Assembly: GCA_946481225.1 (NCBI GenBank)
Contig: CAMLNJ010000275.1
Coordinates: 1-5,032 of the forward strand
Source: an uncultured Verrucomicrobiota bacterium
Lineage (GTDB): Bacteria > Verrucomicrobiota > Verrucomicrobiae > Opitutales > Opitutaceae
DNA: 5,032 nucleotides
Direction of reading: 5' to 3'
Shown: piece by piece, positions 1 through 5,032 of the stretch
Numbering within the stretch: position 1 is the first letter of the stretch
Layout of the letters: each line of letters begins with the position of its first letter
Notes under the pieces: model-generated
Told to the model about the DNA's origin: nothing
What the model saw: only the letters and a program-made list of their open reading frames with translations
Database searches by the model: none
Program-made: the position numbers and the translations under genes

Positions 1-762
1 GGCGGCGACCGTGAGGGCCGGCGCGGAAGATTGAGCGCGAGGTTTTCGCGCCTTCCGGCCGCGACCGGCGGGCTCGATCGCAACCGGAAACGCGGGGGCC
101 GGATCCTCGATCCAAACTTTCATGGTCCGGGCCACGTCCATCAAAAACACTTCACCAAGATTCTCCAGCGCAGTGGTAAAAGCCTGGTTGTTGCCATAGA
201 CCTCGTCGCCTCCGATCCATCGATGCGTCGAGCCCCTCTCCCGCGCGCCCAGGATCATCTCCAGCGCCAGCTCGGTCTTGGTCAGATGTCGCCGCCGCGC
301 CGCGGGGACCTTGGCCTTGGCGCAACGCGCGTCGTCGGCCGCCCAGTCTTCCGGCAAGAACAAGCGAAAGTCCACCGGCGCCACTCTCTCCCCCGCCCCC
401 TGGGACAAGAACACGGCCACCTGACAGTTCTCCAGCTTGCCCAGGCGTCCGCAATACTGGCGCTTCACGCCGACCGACGCGTCGCCCTTCTTCACAAACG
501 AGGTCTCGTCCAAGTAAAGCGCGCTGTCCGCGTGACGCCCCAGCACCGCCTCCACCTCGCCCGCGACTTGTCGCATCAAGGCTTCGTGATCCCAGGGAGA
601 GTCGCTCAAGAACTGCTGCATGCCCTGATAGTTGCTCTCCGCCACGTCCGCCTCGATTCGCTCGATGTTTTTTCGCCGCTGCGTGCCCAGCAGGCCGCTC
701 AAATAGGACCGCGCATGCGTCCCCACGTCTTTGCCCCTCACGATAAAATGGTGCTCAAACAT
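1..762 (-). CDS. IS701-family-type DDE transposase, C-terminal part beyond the left edge
   Basis: A transposase is expected to cut and re-insert its own insertion sequence with a DDE active site. Read on the minus strand, the 254 residues in the window match the IS701-type pattern as I know it: an N-terminal segment with ARSYLSGLL and QRRKN, then QQFLSDSPWDHEALM, then LYLDETSFVKKGDASVGVKR and QYCGRLGKLENCQVAVF. The first catalytic Asp is probably D85 (in LYLDET) and the second D186 (in WIGGDEVYGNN). The catalytic Glu should lie beyond the left edge. Full-length relatives are roughly 400 residues or more, so about 150 are missing. I chose ATG at 762 because GGAG lies 9 nt upstream (775-772). 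The frame is open back to 819 after a TAA at 822-820, so GTG at 801 or TTG at 792 are alternatives. A nearby ATG at 815 is out of frame and may be the original start. The family call is firm; the exact 5' end is not. Confidence 0.85.
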   Translation of the reverse strand, partial: MFEHHFIVRGKDVGTHARSYLSGLLGTQRRKNIERIEADVAESNYQGMQQFLSDSPWDHEALMRQVAGEVEAVLGRHADSALYLDETSFVKKGDASVGVKRQYCGRLGKLENCQVAVFLSQGAGERVAPVDFRLFLPEDWAADDARCAKAKVPAARRRHLTKTELALEMILGARERGSTHRWIGGDEVYGNNQAFTTALENLGEVFLMDVARTMKVWIEDPAPAFPVAIEPAGRGRKARKPRAQSSAPALTVAA

Positions 763-911
763 CTCGCAGTGCTCCAAAAATCGGTGCGCCAAGCAGCGCA
801 CGCCTTGCGTGTCATTTTTTTAATGCGCCGGGCCGACGCGTGGACTGATTGCGACTGCGACAACGAGCGAGATCGCAGCCAGAATCAAGAAATATCTTAA
901 CAAAGTAGAAC
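763..911. other. Spacer between the transposase and the MITE; no gene supported
   Basis: This stretch probably includes one end of the insertion sequence, but the other end is outside the window, so terminal repeats cannot be matched. On the minus strand it has an open segment in the transposase frame, roughly 900 down to a TAA at 822-820, encoding a hydrophobic run (LRYFLILAAISLVVAVAISP). It has no ATG and no ribosome binding site, so I do not call it a gene. A run of seven A (821-815, minus strand) separates this segment from the transposase frame. Confidence 0.5.
772..775 (-). promoter_or_regulatory. Putative ribosome binding site for the transposase
   Basis: GGAG on the minus strand, 9 nt before the ATG at 762. 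It is the only purine-rich site with normal spacing near any in-frame start of the transposase and is the reason for choosing that start. It also falls inside sequence that could be coding (FLEHCEMF) if translation begins further upstream, so it may be fortuitous. Confidence 0.4.
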
Positions 912-932
912 TAGGGTGTGTCTGGGAAAGAA
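912..932 (+). repeat. Left terminal inverted repeat of the MITE
   Basis: 21 bp, perfect reverse complement of 1074-1094. Pairing stops immediately outside (911 C against 1095 A) and inside (933 G against 1073 A), which gives sharp boundaries. The outermost TA may be target-site duplication and not part of the element itself. Confidence 0.9.
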
Positions 933-1073
933 GTCGGGCCAGCGTGAGAGGATGAAAGGGTGCTCGGCCAAGGCGACCGAGGCGGAGGCGACCCAGCGGG
1001 TCGTGCCGCCGAGGTCAACACCGGCCCAGTGCCCTTTCTCCCTCCACTCGCAGAGCGCCAGCGATGATCTGAA

Positions 1074-1094
1074 TTCTTTCCCAGACACACCCTA
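1074..1094 (-). repeat. Right terminal inverted repeat of the MITE
   Basis: 21 bp, perfect reverse complement of 912-932, ending CCCAGACACACCCTA on the plus strand. The final CTA (1092-1094) is read on the minus strand as the TAG stop codon of the response regulator. Confidence 0.9.
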
Positions 1095-1469
1095 ACCAAA
1101 CGCGACGCGGACGGCCTCGCGGTCGCGCAACAAGCGGCTGAGCTCGCTCAACGAAAGCGGCTTGGACGCCATGCCGTCCACCCGAAGCCCCTCGTAAGCG
1201 TGCCGCTCCCCCGGCGACAACACCCCCGACACGACGTAGATCCGCCCCTCGAAACGCCGCGCCCGCAACTCCCGCACCAGGTCCAGCCCCTCCCGCCCCG
1301 GCATCCGGTGGTCGGTGACCACCAAATCAAAATCAGCCTGGTCCAGCTGCGCCAGGGCCGTCGCCACCTCGGCCGCCACTATCACCTCGAAACCAAGGAA
1401 GTGCAGCGCCTCGTCCATAAACGACCTCACCTGCAAGTCGTCATCCACCAGCAACACTCGTTTTTTCAT
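1092..1469 (-). CDS. Single-domain CheY-like response regulator
   Basis: The 125-residue product is a stand-alone receiver domain, expected to be phosphorylated by a sensor histidine kinase and to act through protein contact, since no output domain is present. Visible landmarks are the strand and acidic pocket VLLVDDD (D9, D10, D11), the phospho-acceptor D53 in VVTDHRMPG, the switch Ser S81 in YVVSG, and the conserved Lys-Pro pair K103-P104 in ASKPLS, followed by a final helix (LSELSRLLRD). These cover the whole CheY fold, so the domain is complete. ATG at 1469 is chosen because MKKRVLLVDDD starts the fold directly; the frame runs far upstream but only antisense to the neighbouring gene. No ribosome binding site is evident. 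The TAG stop (1094-1092) lies in the MITE boundary, so the 3' untranslated region is now mobile-element sequence. No partner kinase is in the window, so its pathway is unknown. Confidence 0.9.
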   Translation of the reverse strand: MKKRVLLVDDDLQVRSFMDEALHFLGFEVIVAAEVATALAQLDQADFDLVVTDHRMPGREGLDLVRELRARRFEGRIYVVSGVLSPGERHAYEGLRVDGMASKPLSLSELSRLLRDREAVRVAFG

Positions 1470-1470
1470 G

Positions 1471-1480
1471 ATCAATTGAT
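1471..1480. promoter_or_regulatory. 10-bp perfect palindrome next to the response-regulator start
   Basis: ATCAATTGAT is a perfect palindrome one base upstream of the response-regulator ATG, in the position where a ribosome binding site would lie. It is AT-rich in a GC-rich setting. It could be an operator or simply chance; no second copy was seen nearby. Confidence 0.25.
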
Positions 1481-1509
1481 TCGTCGATGCGCCCTCCCGA
1501 AAGAGCGTT

Positions 1510-1549
1510 TTGGTAACTTCGCATGCATAGGTGTCTTTGCCTACCAAAC
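1510..1549. promoter_or_regulatory. Inverted repeat in the divergent promoter region
   Basis: TTTGGTA (1510-1516) is repeated in inverse as TACCAAA (1543-1549), with 26 bp between containing a GCATGC palindrome (1522-1527) and TAGG/CCTA arms (1529-1532 and 1541-1544, the latter overlapping the outer arm by two bases). It lies in the 129-bp gap between the divergent response regulator and the small ribbon-helix-helix gene, so it could be a shared operator. The ribbon-helix-helix fold of the adjacent protein makes autoregulation a reasonable guess, but no promoter hexamers with good spacing could be recognised. Confidence 0.35.
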
Positions 1550-1581
1550 AGTCAATCTCGGAGCTTTCATCGTCCCGTCGA

Positions 1582-1586
1582 GGGAG
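1582..1586 (+). promoter_or_regulatory. Possible ribosome binding site for the small ribbon-helix-helix gene
   Basis: GGGAG ends 12 nt before the GTG at 1599. The spacing is longer than usual, so it supports that start only weakly; no other Shine-Dalgarno-like site lies between it and the coding fold. Confidence 0.3.
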
Positions 1587-1598
1587 CATTCCTCCTGC

Positions 1599-1886
1599 GT
1601 GGCCAAGCTTAGCGATCAAGTCAGCGTGCGCATCTCCCCCGAGTGGCGGGAGGCGCTTCGCGCCATCGAGGACAAGCACCGCATCCCGCCGCCCGAGTTC
1701 ATCCGCGGCCTGGTCGAGGCCGGACTCCGATTCTACCAGGAAAACGGCTGGTTCGCCTTCCCGGTGAGCGTGCAACCCGTGCGCGACTACGTGCAGGCCG
1801 TGGCCGAGACCCAGAACCGCTACGAAGCCACCGGCACCGCGGCCCCCGCCTCTCCGGGCGCGAAGGCCAAAAAAGCCGCGAAATAA
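1599..1886 (+). CDS. Small ribbon-helix-helix-like protein of unknown function
   Basis: A 95-residue protein is predicted from GTG at 1599. I do not recognise a named family. Its N-terminal half reads as a ribbon-helix-helix pattern: a short strand QVSVRIS (about residues 6-12), a first helix PEWREALRAIEDKHR (about 13-27), then PPPEFIRGLVEAGLRFYQEN as a second helix. Such folds usually dimerise and bind DNA through the strand. The C-terminal tail is Ala/Lys-rich (SPGAKAKKAAK) and probably disordered, and could add non-specific DNA affinity. The start is uncertain: there is no in-frame ATG, GTG 1599 directly precedes the fold, and GGGAG (1582-1586) is 12 nt upstream, which is long spacing. It is divergent from the response regulator and 137 bp ahead of the helicase. 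DNA binding is an inference from secondary-structure pattern only. Confidence 0.7.
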   Translation: MAKLSDQVSVRISPEWREALRAIEDKHRIPPPEFIRGLVEAGLRFYQENGWFAFPVSVQPVRDYVQAVAETQNRYEATGTAAPASPGAKAKKAAK

Positions 1887-2023
1887 ACCTCGAGCGAGCC
1901 CCGGCCGGAATCCCGCTCGTCTTGCCCGCCGTGCCGCGCGCGGCCGCGCCCTGCCCCGCCTTGTCTCCGCCGCGCGGCGCCCGCGTTTGACCCCTCCGCC
2001 CGCCACCCTACCGTGCTCGGCCC
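1887..2023 (+). other. Intergenic region before the helicase, with a weak hairpin
   Basis: This 137-bp stretch contains a 6-bp stem CGAGCG (1891-1896) with CGCTCG (1914-1919) around a CCGGCCGG core, five bases after the stop of the upstream gene. It is followed by TCTTG and not by a proper T run, so an intrinsic terminator is only weakly supported. The remainder is GC-rich with no recognisable promoter and no Shine-Dalgarno site before the helicase ATG. Confidence 0.35.
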
Positions 2024-4156
2024 ATGCGTCTCGGCGACCTCCAAGGCCTGCAAACGCTCATGCTGCCCGACTCTTGGCAGCGCGACGCCGTGCATGCCCT
2101 CCAATCCGGGCGCGACGTGGTCGTCGACGCCCCCACCGGAGCGGGGAAAACCCATGTTTTCGAGCGCTTCATCGAGCAGGCCAACTTCGCCCGCCGCGCC
2201 GTTTTCACCGTCCCCACCCGCGCCCTCGCCAACGACAAATACGCGGAATGGCGCGCCCGCGGCTGGCGCGTCGGCATCACCACCGGCGACCTCTCCGTCT
2301 CGCCCCGCGCCCCCGTCGTCGTCGCCACCCTCGAGGCCGCCCAAGGCGCCCTCCTCCGATCCCATTTCCCGCGTAGCGACCAAGCCGATACGGCCTCCGC
2401 CTCCGCTTCTTCCCCCTCGGCCGGCTCCCCCGCCGCCGCTACCCGCGGCGACCTGCCGGACCTGCTCGTCATCGACGAATACCAGTGGCTCGGCGATCCC
2501 GCGCGCGGCAACCACTACGAGGGCGTCCTCGCCACCCTGCCCGCCTCGGTGCAACTGCTCCTCCTCTCCGGCTCCGTCGCCAACCCCGAGGACGTCGCCG
2601 CCTGGCTCGCGCGCCTCGGCCGCCGCGTCGAGGTCGTGCGCACCGCCACCCGCCCCGTTCCGCTCGAAGAGGTCGAGATCGACGATCTCGTCCAGGGCCT
2701 CCCGCGCGAGATCGAGGGCTTTTGGTCGCGCCGCGTCGCCGGCGCCCTCCGCGAAGGCCTCGCGCCCGTGCTGGTTTTCGCGCCGCACCGCGCCGACGCC
2801 GAGCGCCTCGCCCGCCAGTTCGCGCGCGAGCTCCCGCTCGCCGATCCGCTCCCGCTCACGCCCGAGCAGGAATCCATGGCCGGCCCCGGCCTCGCCAGGC
2901 TCCTCCAGCGCCGCATCGCCTACCACCACAGCGGGCTGAGCTACGCGCAACGCGCCGGCCTGGTCGAACCGCTCGCCAAGGCCGGACAACTTCGCGCCGT
3001 CGTCGCCACCCTCGGCCTCGCCGCCGGCATCAATTTTTCCCTGCGCTCCGTCATGCTCACCGCCGCGAGCTACCGCGTCGGCGCCATCGAGCGCGACATC
3101 GCCCCCCACGAGCTGCTCCAGATTATAGGCCGCGGCGGCCGCCGCGGCCTCGACGAGACCGGCTACATGCTCGTCTCCGGGCGCACTCCGCGCCTGCGCC
3201 GCGCCTCCCCCCTCCGGCTCAAGCGCGCCGCCCCGCTTCCCTGGGCCGCCCTGCTCCGCCGCCTCGCCCCCGGCGACTCCGCCCTCGCCCTCGCGCCGGA
3301 CGCCGCATCGCGCTTCTTCACCGAGGCCCCGCTCCGCCTCGGCTCCGAACTCACCGCGCTCCACCCGCCCTCCGCCCTGCCCTGCGGCCTGCTCACCGAC
3401 ACCGGCCGCGCCCGTCTCGTGCGCCGAAAACGCGATCCCTTCCCCGGCTGCCGCGCCTGCGCGCTCCGCCCCGAATGCCTCGCGCTCTCCACCGAGCCCA
3501 CCCCGCTCTGGGAATGGAACCGCGTCGGAGTGCTCGACAAAGCCCTGCGGCTCACCGCGCGCGGCGCCATCGTCGCCGTGTTTCTCGGCCCCGAGGGGCT
3601 CGCTCTCTCCGCCGGCCTCGAGGACCGCCGCTACCCGGTCGACCACCTGCTCTTCGACTGCGCCAACCTCTTCGCCGGCGACCGCTTCGCCGGCACCAAC
3701 CCGCGCCGCCTCGGCCGCCTCGCCTCGGTCTGCGAAAGAACCTACCGCCGCCTCACCATCGAGGGCTACCTCGCGGAAGGCCTGCCGCCCGCCTACGGTT
3801 ACGGCGCGAGCGAAATCGTGCAGGCCGTGGCCGAGGGCACCACCTCGCGCGGCGCGCTCGCCCACATCCTCGCCGACGACATGGCCCAGGCCGGCCGCGG
3901 CGACATCGACCGCCTCCTCACCGAGTGGCGTAGCTTCCTCCGCAACCTCGCCGCCGCCGAGCCGCTCGACGCGGCCCTCCCCTTCGCGACCGCGCCGCTC
4001 CGGGACCGCTGGGACGAGGCCCGGGCCCTCGCCGCCCGCCTGCTTGGCGACGCCCGCGCGGCCGAGCTGCCCGAGCTCCCGCCCCTCACCCCGGAACAGC
4101 GCCGCCCCGTGCAACACCGCCTCGGCCGCGCCGTCGCCTTCGCCAAAACCCGTTGA
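2024..4156 (+). CDS. Ski2-like superfamily 2 DEAD/DEAH-box helicase with a four-cysteine cluster
   Basis: A 710-residue cytoplasmic ATP-dependent nucleic-acid translocase is predicted; its substrate is unknown. The first RecA domain has Walker A DAPTGAGKT (35-43), motif Ia PTRALANDK (64-72), TTGD (86-89), motif II DEYQ (151-154) and motif III SGS (182-184). The second has PVLVFAPHRADAERLA (248-263), AYHHSGL (299-305), which is a Ski2/Hel308-type hallmark, motif V VVATLGLAAGINF (326-338) and motif VI QIIGRGGRRG (366-375). An Ala/Ser-rich insertion (about 114-142) interrupts domain 1. After the helicase core come C454 and the tight group C476-x2-C479-x5-C485, suggesting a metal or Fe-S site. 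The last 200 residues look helical and are unassigned. Motifs II and III depart from the usual DExH and SAT. ATG 2024 is the first in-frame ATG and places Walker A at a normal distance; M13 is an alternative. No nuclease or defence partner is visible nearby, so repair, RNA processing and defence all remain open. Confidence 0.92.
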   Translation: MRLGDLQGLQTLMLPDSWQRDAVHALQSGRDVVVDAPTGAGKTHVFERFIEQANFARRAVFTVPTRALANDKYAEWRARGWRVGITTGDLSVSPRAPVVVATLEAAQGALLRSHFPRSDQADTASASASSPSAGSPAAATRGDLPDLLVIDEYQWLGDPARGNHYEGVLATLPASVQLLLLSGSVANPEDVAAWLARLGRRVEVVRTATRPVPLEEVEIDDLVQGLPREIEGFWSRRVAGALREGLAPVLVFAPHRADAERLARQFARELPLADPLPLTPEQESMAGPGLARLLQRRIAYHHSGLSYAQRAGLVEPLAKAGQLRAVVATLGLAAGINFSLRSVMLTAASYRVGAIERDIAPHELLQIIGRGGRRGLDETGYMLVSGRTPRLRRASPLRLKRAAPLPWAALLRRLAPGDSALALAPDAASRFFTEAPLRLGSELTALHPPSALPCGLLTDTGRARLVRRKRDPFPGCRACALRPECLALSTEPTPLWEWNRVGVLDKALRLTARGAIVAVFLGPEGLALSAGLEDRRYPVDHLLFDCANLFAGDRFAGTNPRRLGRLASVCERTYRRLTIEGYLAEGLPPAYGYGASEIVQAVAEGTTSRGALAHILADDMAQAGRGDIDRLLTEWRSFLRNLAAAEPLDAALPFATAPLRDRWDEARALAARLLGDARAAELPELPPLTPEQRRPVQHRLGRAVAFAKTR

Positions 4157-4192
4157 TCGCGCCGCGACCTCGCCCCGCTCGCCCGCGCGCCA

Positions 4193-5032
4193 TCACTCGC
4201 CGCCCCCCGCCCGCCAGGCCCGGGGCGACATCCCCGTCTCGGCGCGGAAAACCCGCGAAAAGTGAAACGCGTCCGCGAAGCCCAACGCCGCCGCCACCTC
4301 CTTCACCCGGACCCCCGGCTCGCGCAGCCGCTCCGCCGCCAGGCGCACACGCCGCCCGCGGAGGTAGTCGCCCGGCGTCGTGCCGAGGAAACGCTTGAAA
4401 AGCCGGCACACCGTCTCGCTCCGCAGCCCCGCCGCCGCCGCGATCTCGGCCGTGCTTTTCAACCGCGCCGCCTCCGCGTCGACCAGCTCCCGGCAACGCT
4501 CGAAACTCGTCCGCGCCGAGTCGTCGCCCGCGTCCGCCCCGCCCGGCGTCGCCACCGCCGCCGCGCCGCTCGCCGCCGCGAGCTTGAGCAACAACACCCG
4601 CGCCAGATGCCCGAGGGCCGCCTCCGCCGCCGCGCCCGGCCGCGCTCCCTCGCGCAATATCCACTCGAAGGTCTCCCGCGCCTCGCCCGGCGCCTCGATC
4701 ATCCGCACCCGGCCGTCCACCAGCCCGGTCTCCGCCAGCGCCGCCTCCGCGCCCGCGCCCTCCAGCCAGAGGTAATAGCGCCGCAGCGGGCGGCGCGCGT
4801 CGCTCCGCCGCCCGCGCCGCGTCTCGGGGCCGATCGCGTAGACCGCCCCCGAGGCGAGCGCTTCGCGCCGGCCCGCCACCTCGGCCTGGCCGCGGCCGCC
4901 GGCGATGTATTCTATCTCCCAATACGGGAAATCCCGCCGCTGCGCGTAGCTGCCCGCGGCCAGCGACTCCCGGCCGCCGCCGACCACCCGCCAGCCCCGC
5001 CCGTTCCGCGGGCCCCGGCGGCCTTCGGACCG
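4193..5032 (-). CDS. AraC/XylS-family transcriptional regulator, 5' end probably beyond the right edge
   Basis: This is a DNA-binding transcription regulator with an N-terminal small-molecule sensing domain and a C-terminal double helix-turn-helix. Numbering from GTG at 4987 (264 residues), the region around residues 11-60 (QRRDFPYWEIEYIAGGRG, then ALASGAVYAIGPETRRG) resembles the cupin-like arm of AraC proteins. The DNA-binding half has a first helix-turn-helix at about 178-200 (AEIAAAAGLRSETVCRLFKRF) and a second at about 228-250 (VKEVAAALGFADAFHFSRVF), closing with the signature GMSPRAWR. The frame stays open past the GTG to the right edge, and the upstream codons (GWRVVGGGRES) look like sensor-domain coding sequence, so the true start is probably outside the window; GTG 4987 or 4984 are fallback starts. 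It converges on the helicase with 36 bp between stop codons. The inducer and target genes, often encoded divergently upstream, are not visible. Confidence 0.9.
   Translation of the reverse strand, partial: RSEGRRGPRNGRGWRVVGGGRESLAAGSYAQRRDFPYWEIEYIAGGRGQAEVAGRREALASGAVYAIGPETRRGRRSDARRPLRRYYLWLEGAGAEAALAETGLVDGRVRMIEAPGEARETFEWILREGARPGAAAEAALGHLARVLLLKLAAASGAAAVATPGGADAGDDSARTSFERCRELVDAEAARLKSTAEIAAAAGLRSETVCRLFKRFLGTTPGDYLRGRRVRLAAERLREPGVRVKEVAAALGFADAFHFSRVFRAETGMSPRAWRAGGGE

Larger units (their letters stand above)
912..1094. mobile_element. MITE-like non-autonomous element with perfect 21-bp terminal inverted repeats
   Basis: The segment is bounded by a perfect 21-bp inverted repeat (912-932 and 1074-1094) that begins TAGGGTGTGTCTGGGAAAG when read inward from either end. 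The interior has further nested complementarity: 954-969 with 1023-1038 (imperfect, GAAAGGG core), 975-978 with 1013-1016, 981-985 with 1006-1010, and 988-994 with 998-1004. Nearly the whole element can therefore fold back on itself. At about 180 bp it is too short to encode a transposase. The flanks fit a TA duplication (912-913 and 1093-1094; element 914-1092), or a 4-bp CTAR target with one mismatch (911-914 CTAG, 1092-1095 CTAA; element 915-1091). TA targets point to IS630-type mobilisation and YTAR targets to IS5-type; the family is unresolved. The right end lies in the stop codon of the response regulator. The open frames inside it look incidental. Confidence 0.8.

Noticed and set aside
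31..900. A 289-codon plus-strand frame over the transposase
   Set aside because: The minus strand carries the transposase motifs with catalytic Asp residues; the plus-strand product has no family resemblance.
820..903. A hydrophobic segment resembling a transmembrane helix on the minus strand
   Set aside because: It has no start codon other than TTG, no ribosome binding site and no continuation; it may be chance or a remnant.
897..1088. A 63-codon minus-strand frame across the MITE (and an overlapping 62-codon frame)
   Set aside because: Both run through the inverted repeats and across the element boundary, have no ribosome binding site, and resemble no family I know.
1200..1886. A 228-codon plus-strand start for the ribbon-helix-helix protein
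   Set aside because: The first 130 codons are antisense to the response regulator and the divergent promoter region; the real fold begins near GTG 1599.
1092..2006. A 304-codon version of the response regulator with a long N-terminal extension
   Set aside because: The extension is antisense to the ribbon-helix-helix gene and is Arg/Gly-rich; the receiver fold begins exactly at the ATG at 1469.
2485..3933. A 482-codon plus-strand frame, Arg/Pro/Ala-rich, inside the helicase
   Set aside because: It is the helicase gene read out of phase; the composition is typical of a shifted GC-rich frame and no domain is visible.
1820..4117. A 765-codon open frame on the minus strand, opposite the helicase
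   Set aside because: Its product is Gly/Ala/Glu-rich with no recognisable motif, while the plus strand encodes a complete helicase with all motifs in order. High GC removes stop codons from the opposite strand.
4157..4192. A terminator between the convergent helicase and AraC genes
   Set aside because: Only a tight TCGCG-C-CGCGA palindrome is present, too short a loop for a hairpin and without a T run on either strand.
1..5032. CRISPR array, tRNA or rRNA genes
   Set aside because: No regularly spaced direct repeats and no tRNA or rRNA-like segments were seen on either strand.

Overview
This is a GC-rich bacterial window with five protein genes and one small mobile element. The very high GC at third codon positions, the paucity of clear Shine-Dalgarno sequences, and the mix of an AraC-type regulator, a Ski2-like helicase and insertion-sequence debris would fit a member of the Verrucomicrobiota such as the Opitutaceae. 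That placement is an inference from style and cannot be proved from the window.

Layout. Positions 1-762 (minus strand) hold the N-terminal part of an IS701-type DDE transposase, cut by the left edge. Positions about 912-1094 hold a 183-bp element with perfect 21-bp terminal inverted repeats and a nested fold-back interior, which I read as a MITE (a non-autonomous mobile element). Its right end sits in the stop codon of a single-domain CheY-like response regulator (1092-1469, minus). A divergent intergenic region (1470-1598) carrying a 7-bp inverted repeat leads to a small ribbon-helix-helix-like protein (1599-1886, plus). After 137 bp comes the largest gene, a 710-residue Ski2-like superfamily 2 helicase (2024-4156, plus) with an embedded four-cysteine cluster. 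An AraC/XylS-family regulator (4193 to the right edge, minus) faces it tail to tail, 36 bp away.

How the genes relate. No operon is obvious. The response regulator and the small ribbon-helix-helix gene are divergent and could share control sequences between them. The ribbon-helix-helix gene and the helicase are co-directional but 137 bp apart. The left third looks like accessory DNA (IS plus MITE). The helicase with its CX2CX5C cluster and atypical motifs II and III is the most interesting protein; the MITE seated in a stop codon is the most interesting DNA structure. Long open frames antisense to or overlapping the helicase, the transposase and the response regulator are side effects of high GC and are not annotated.
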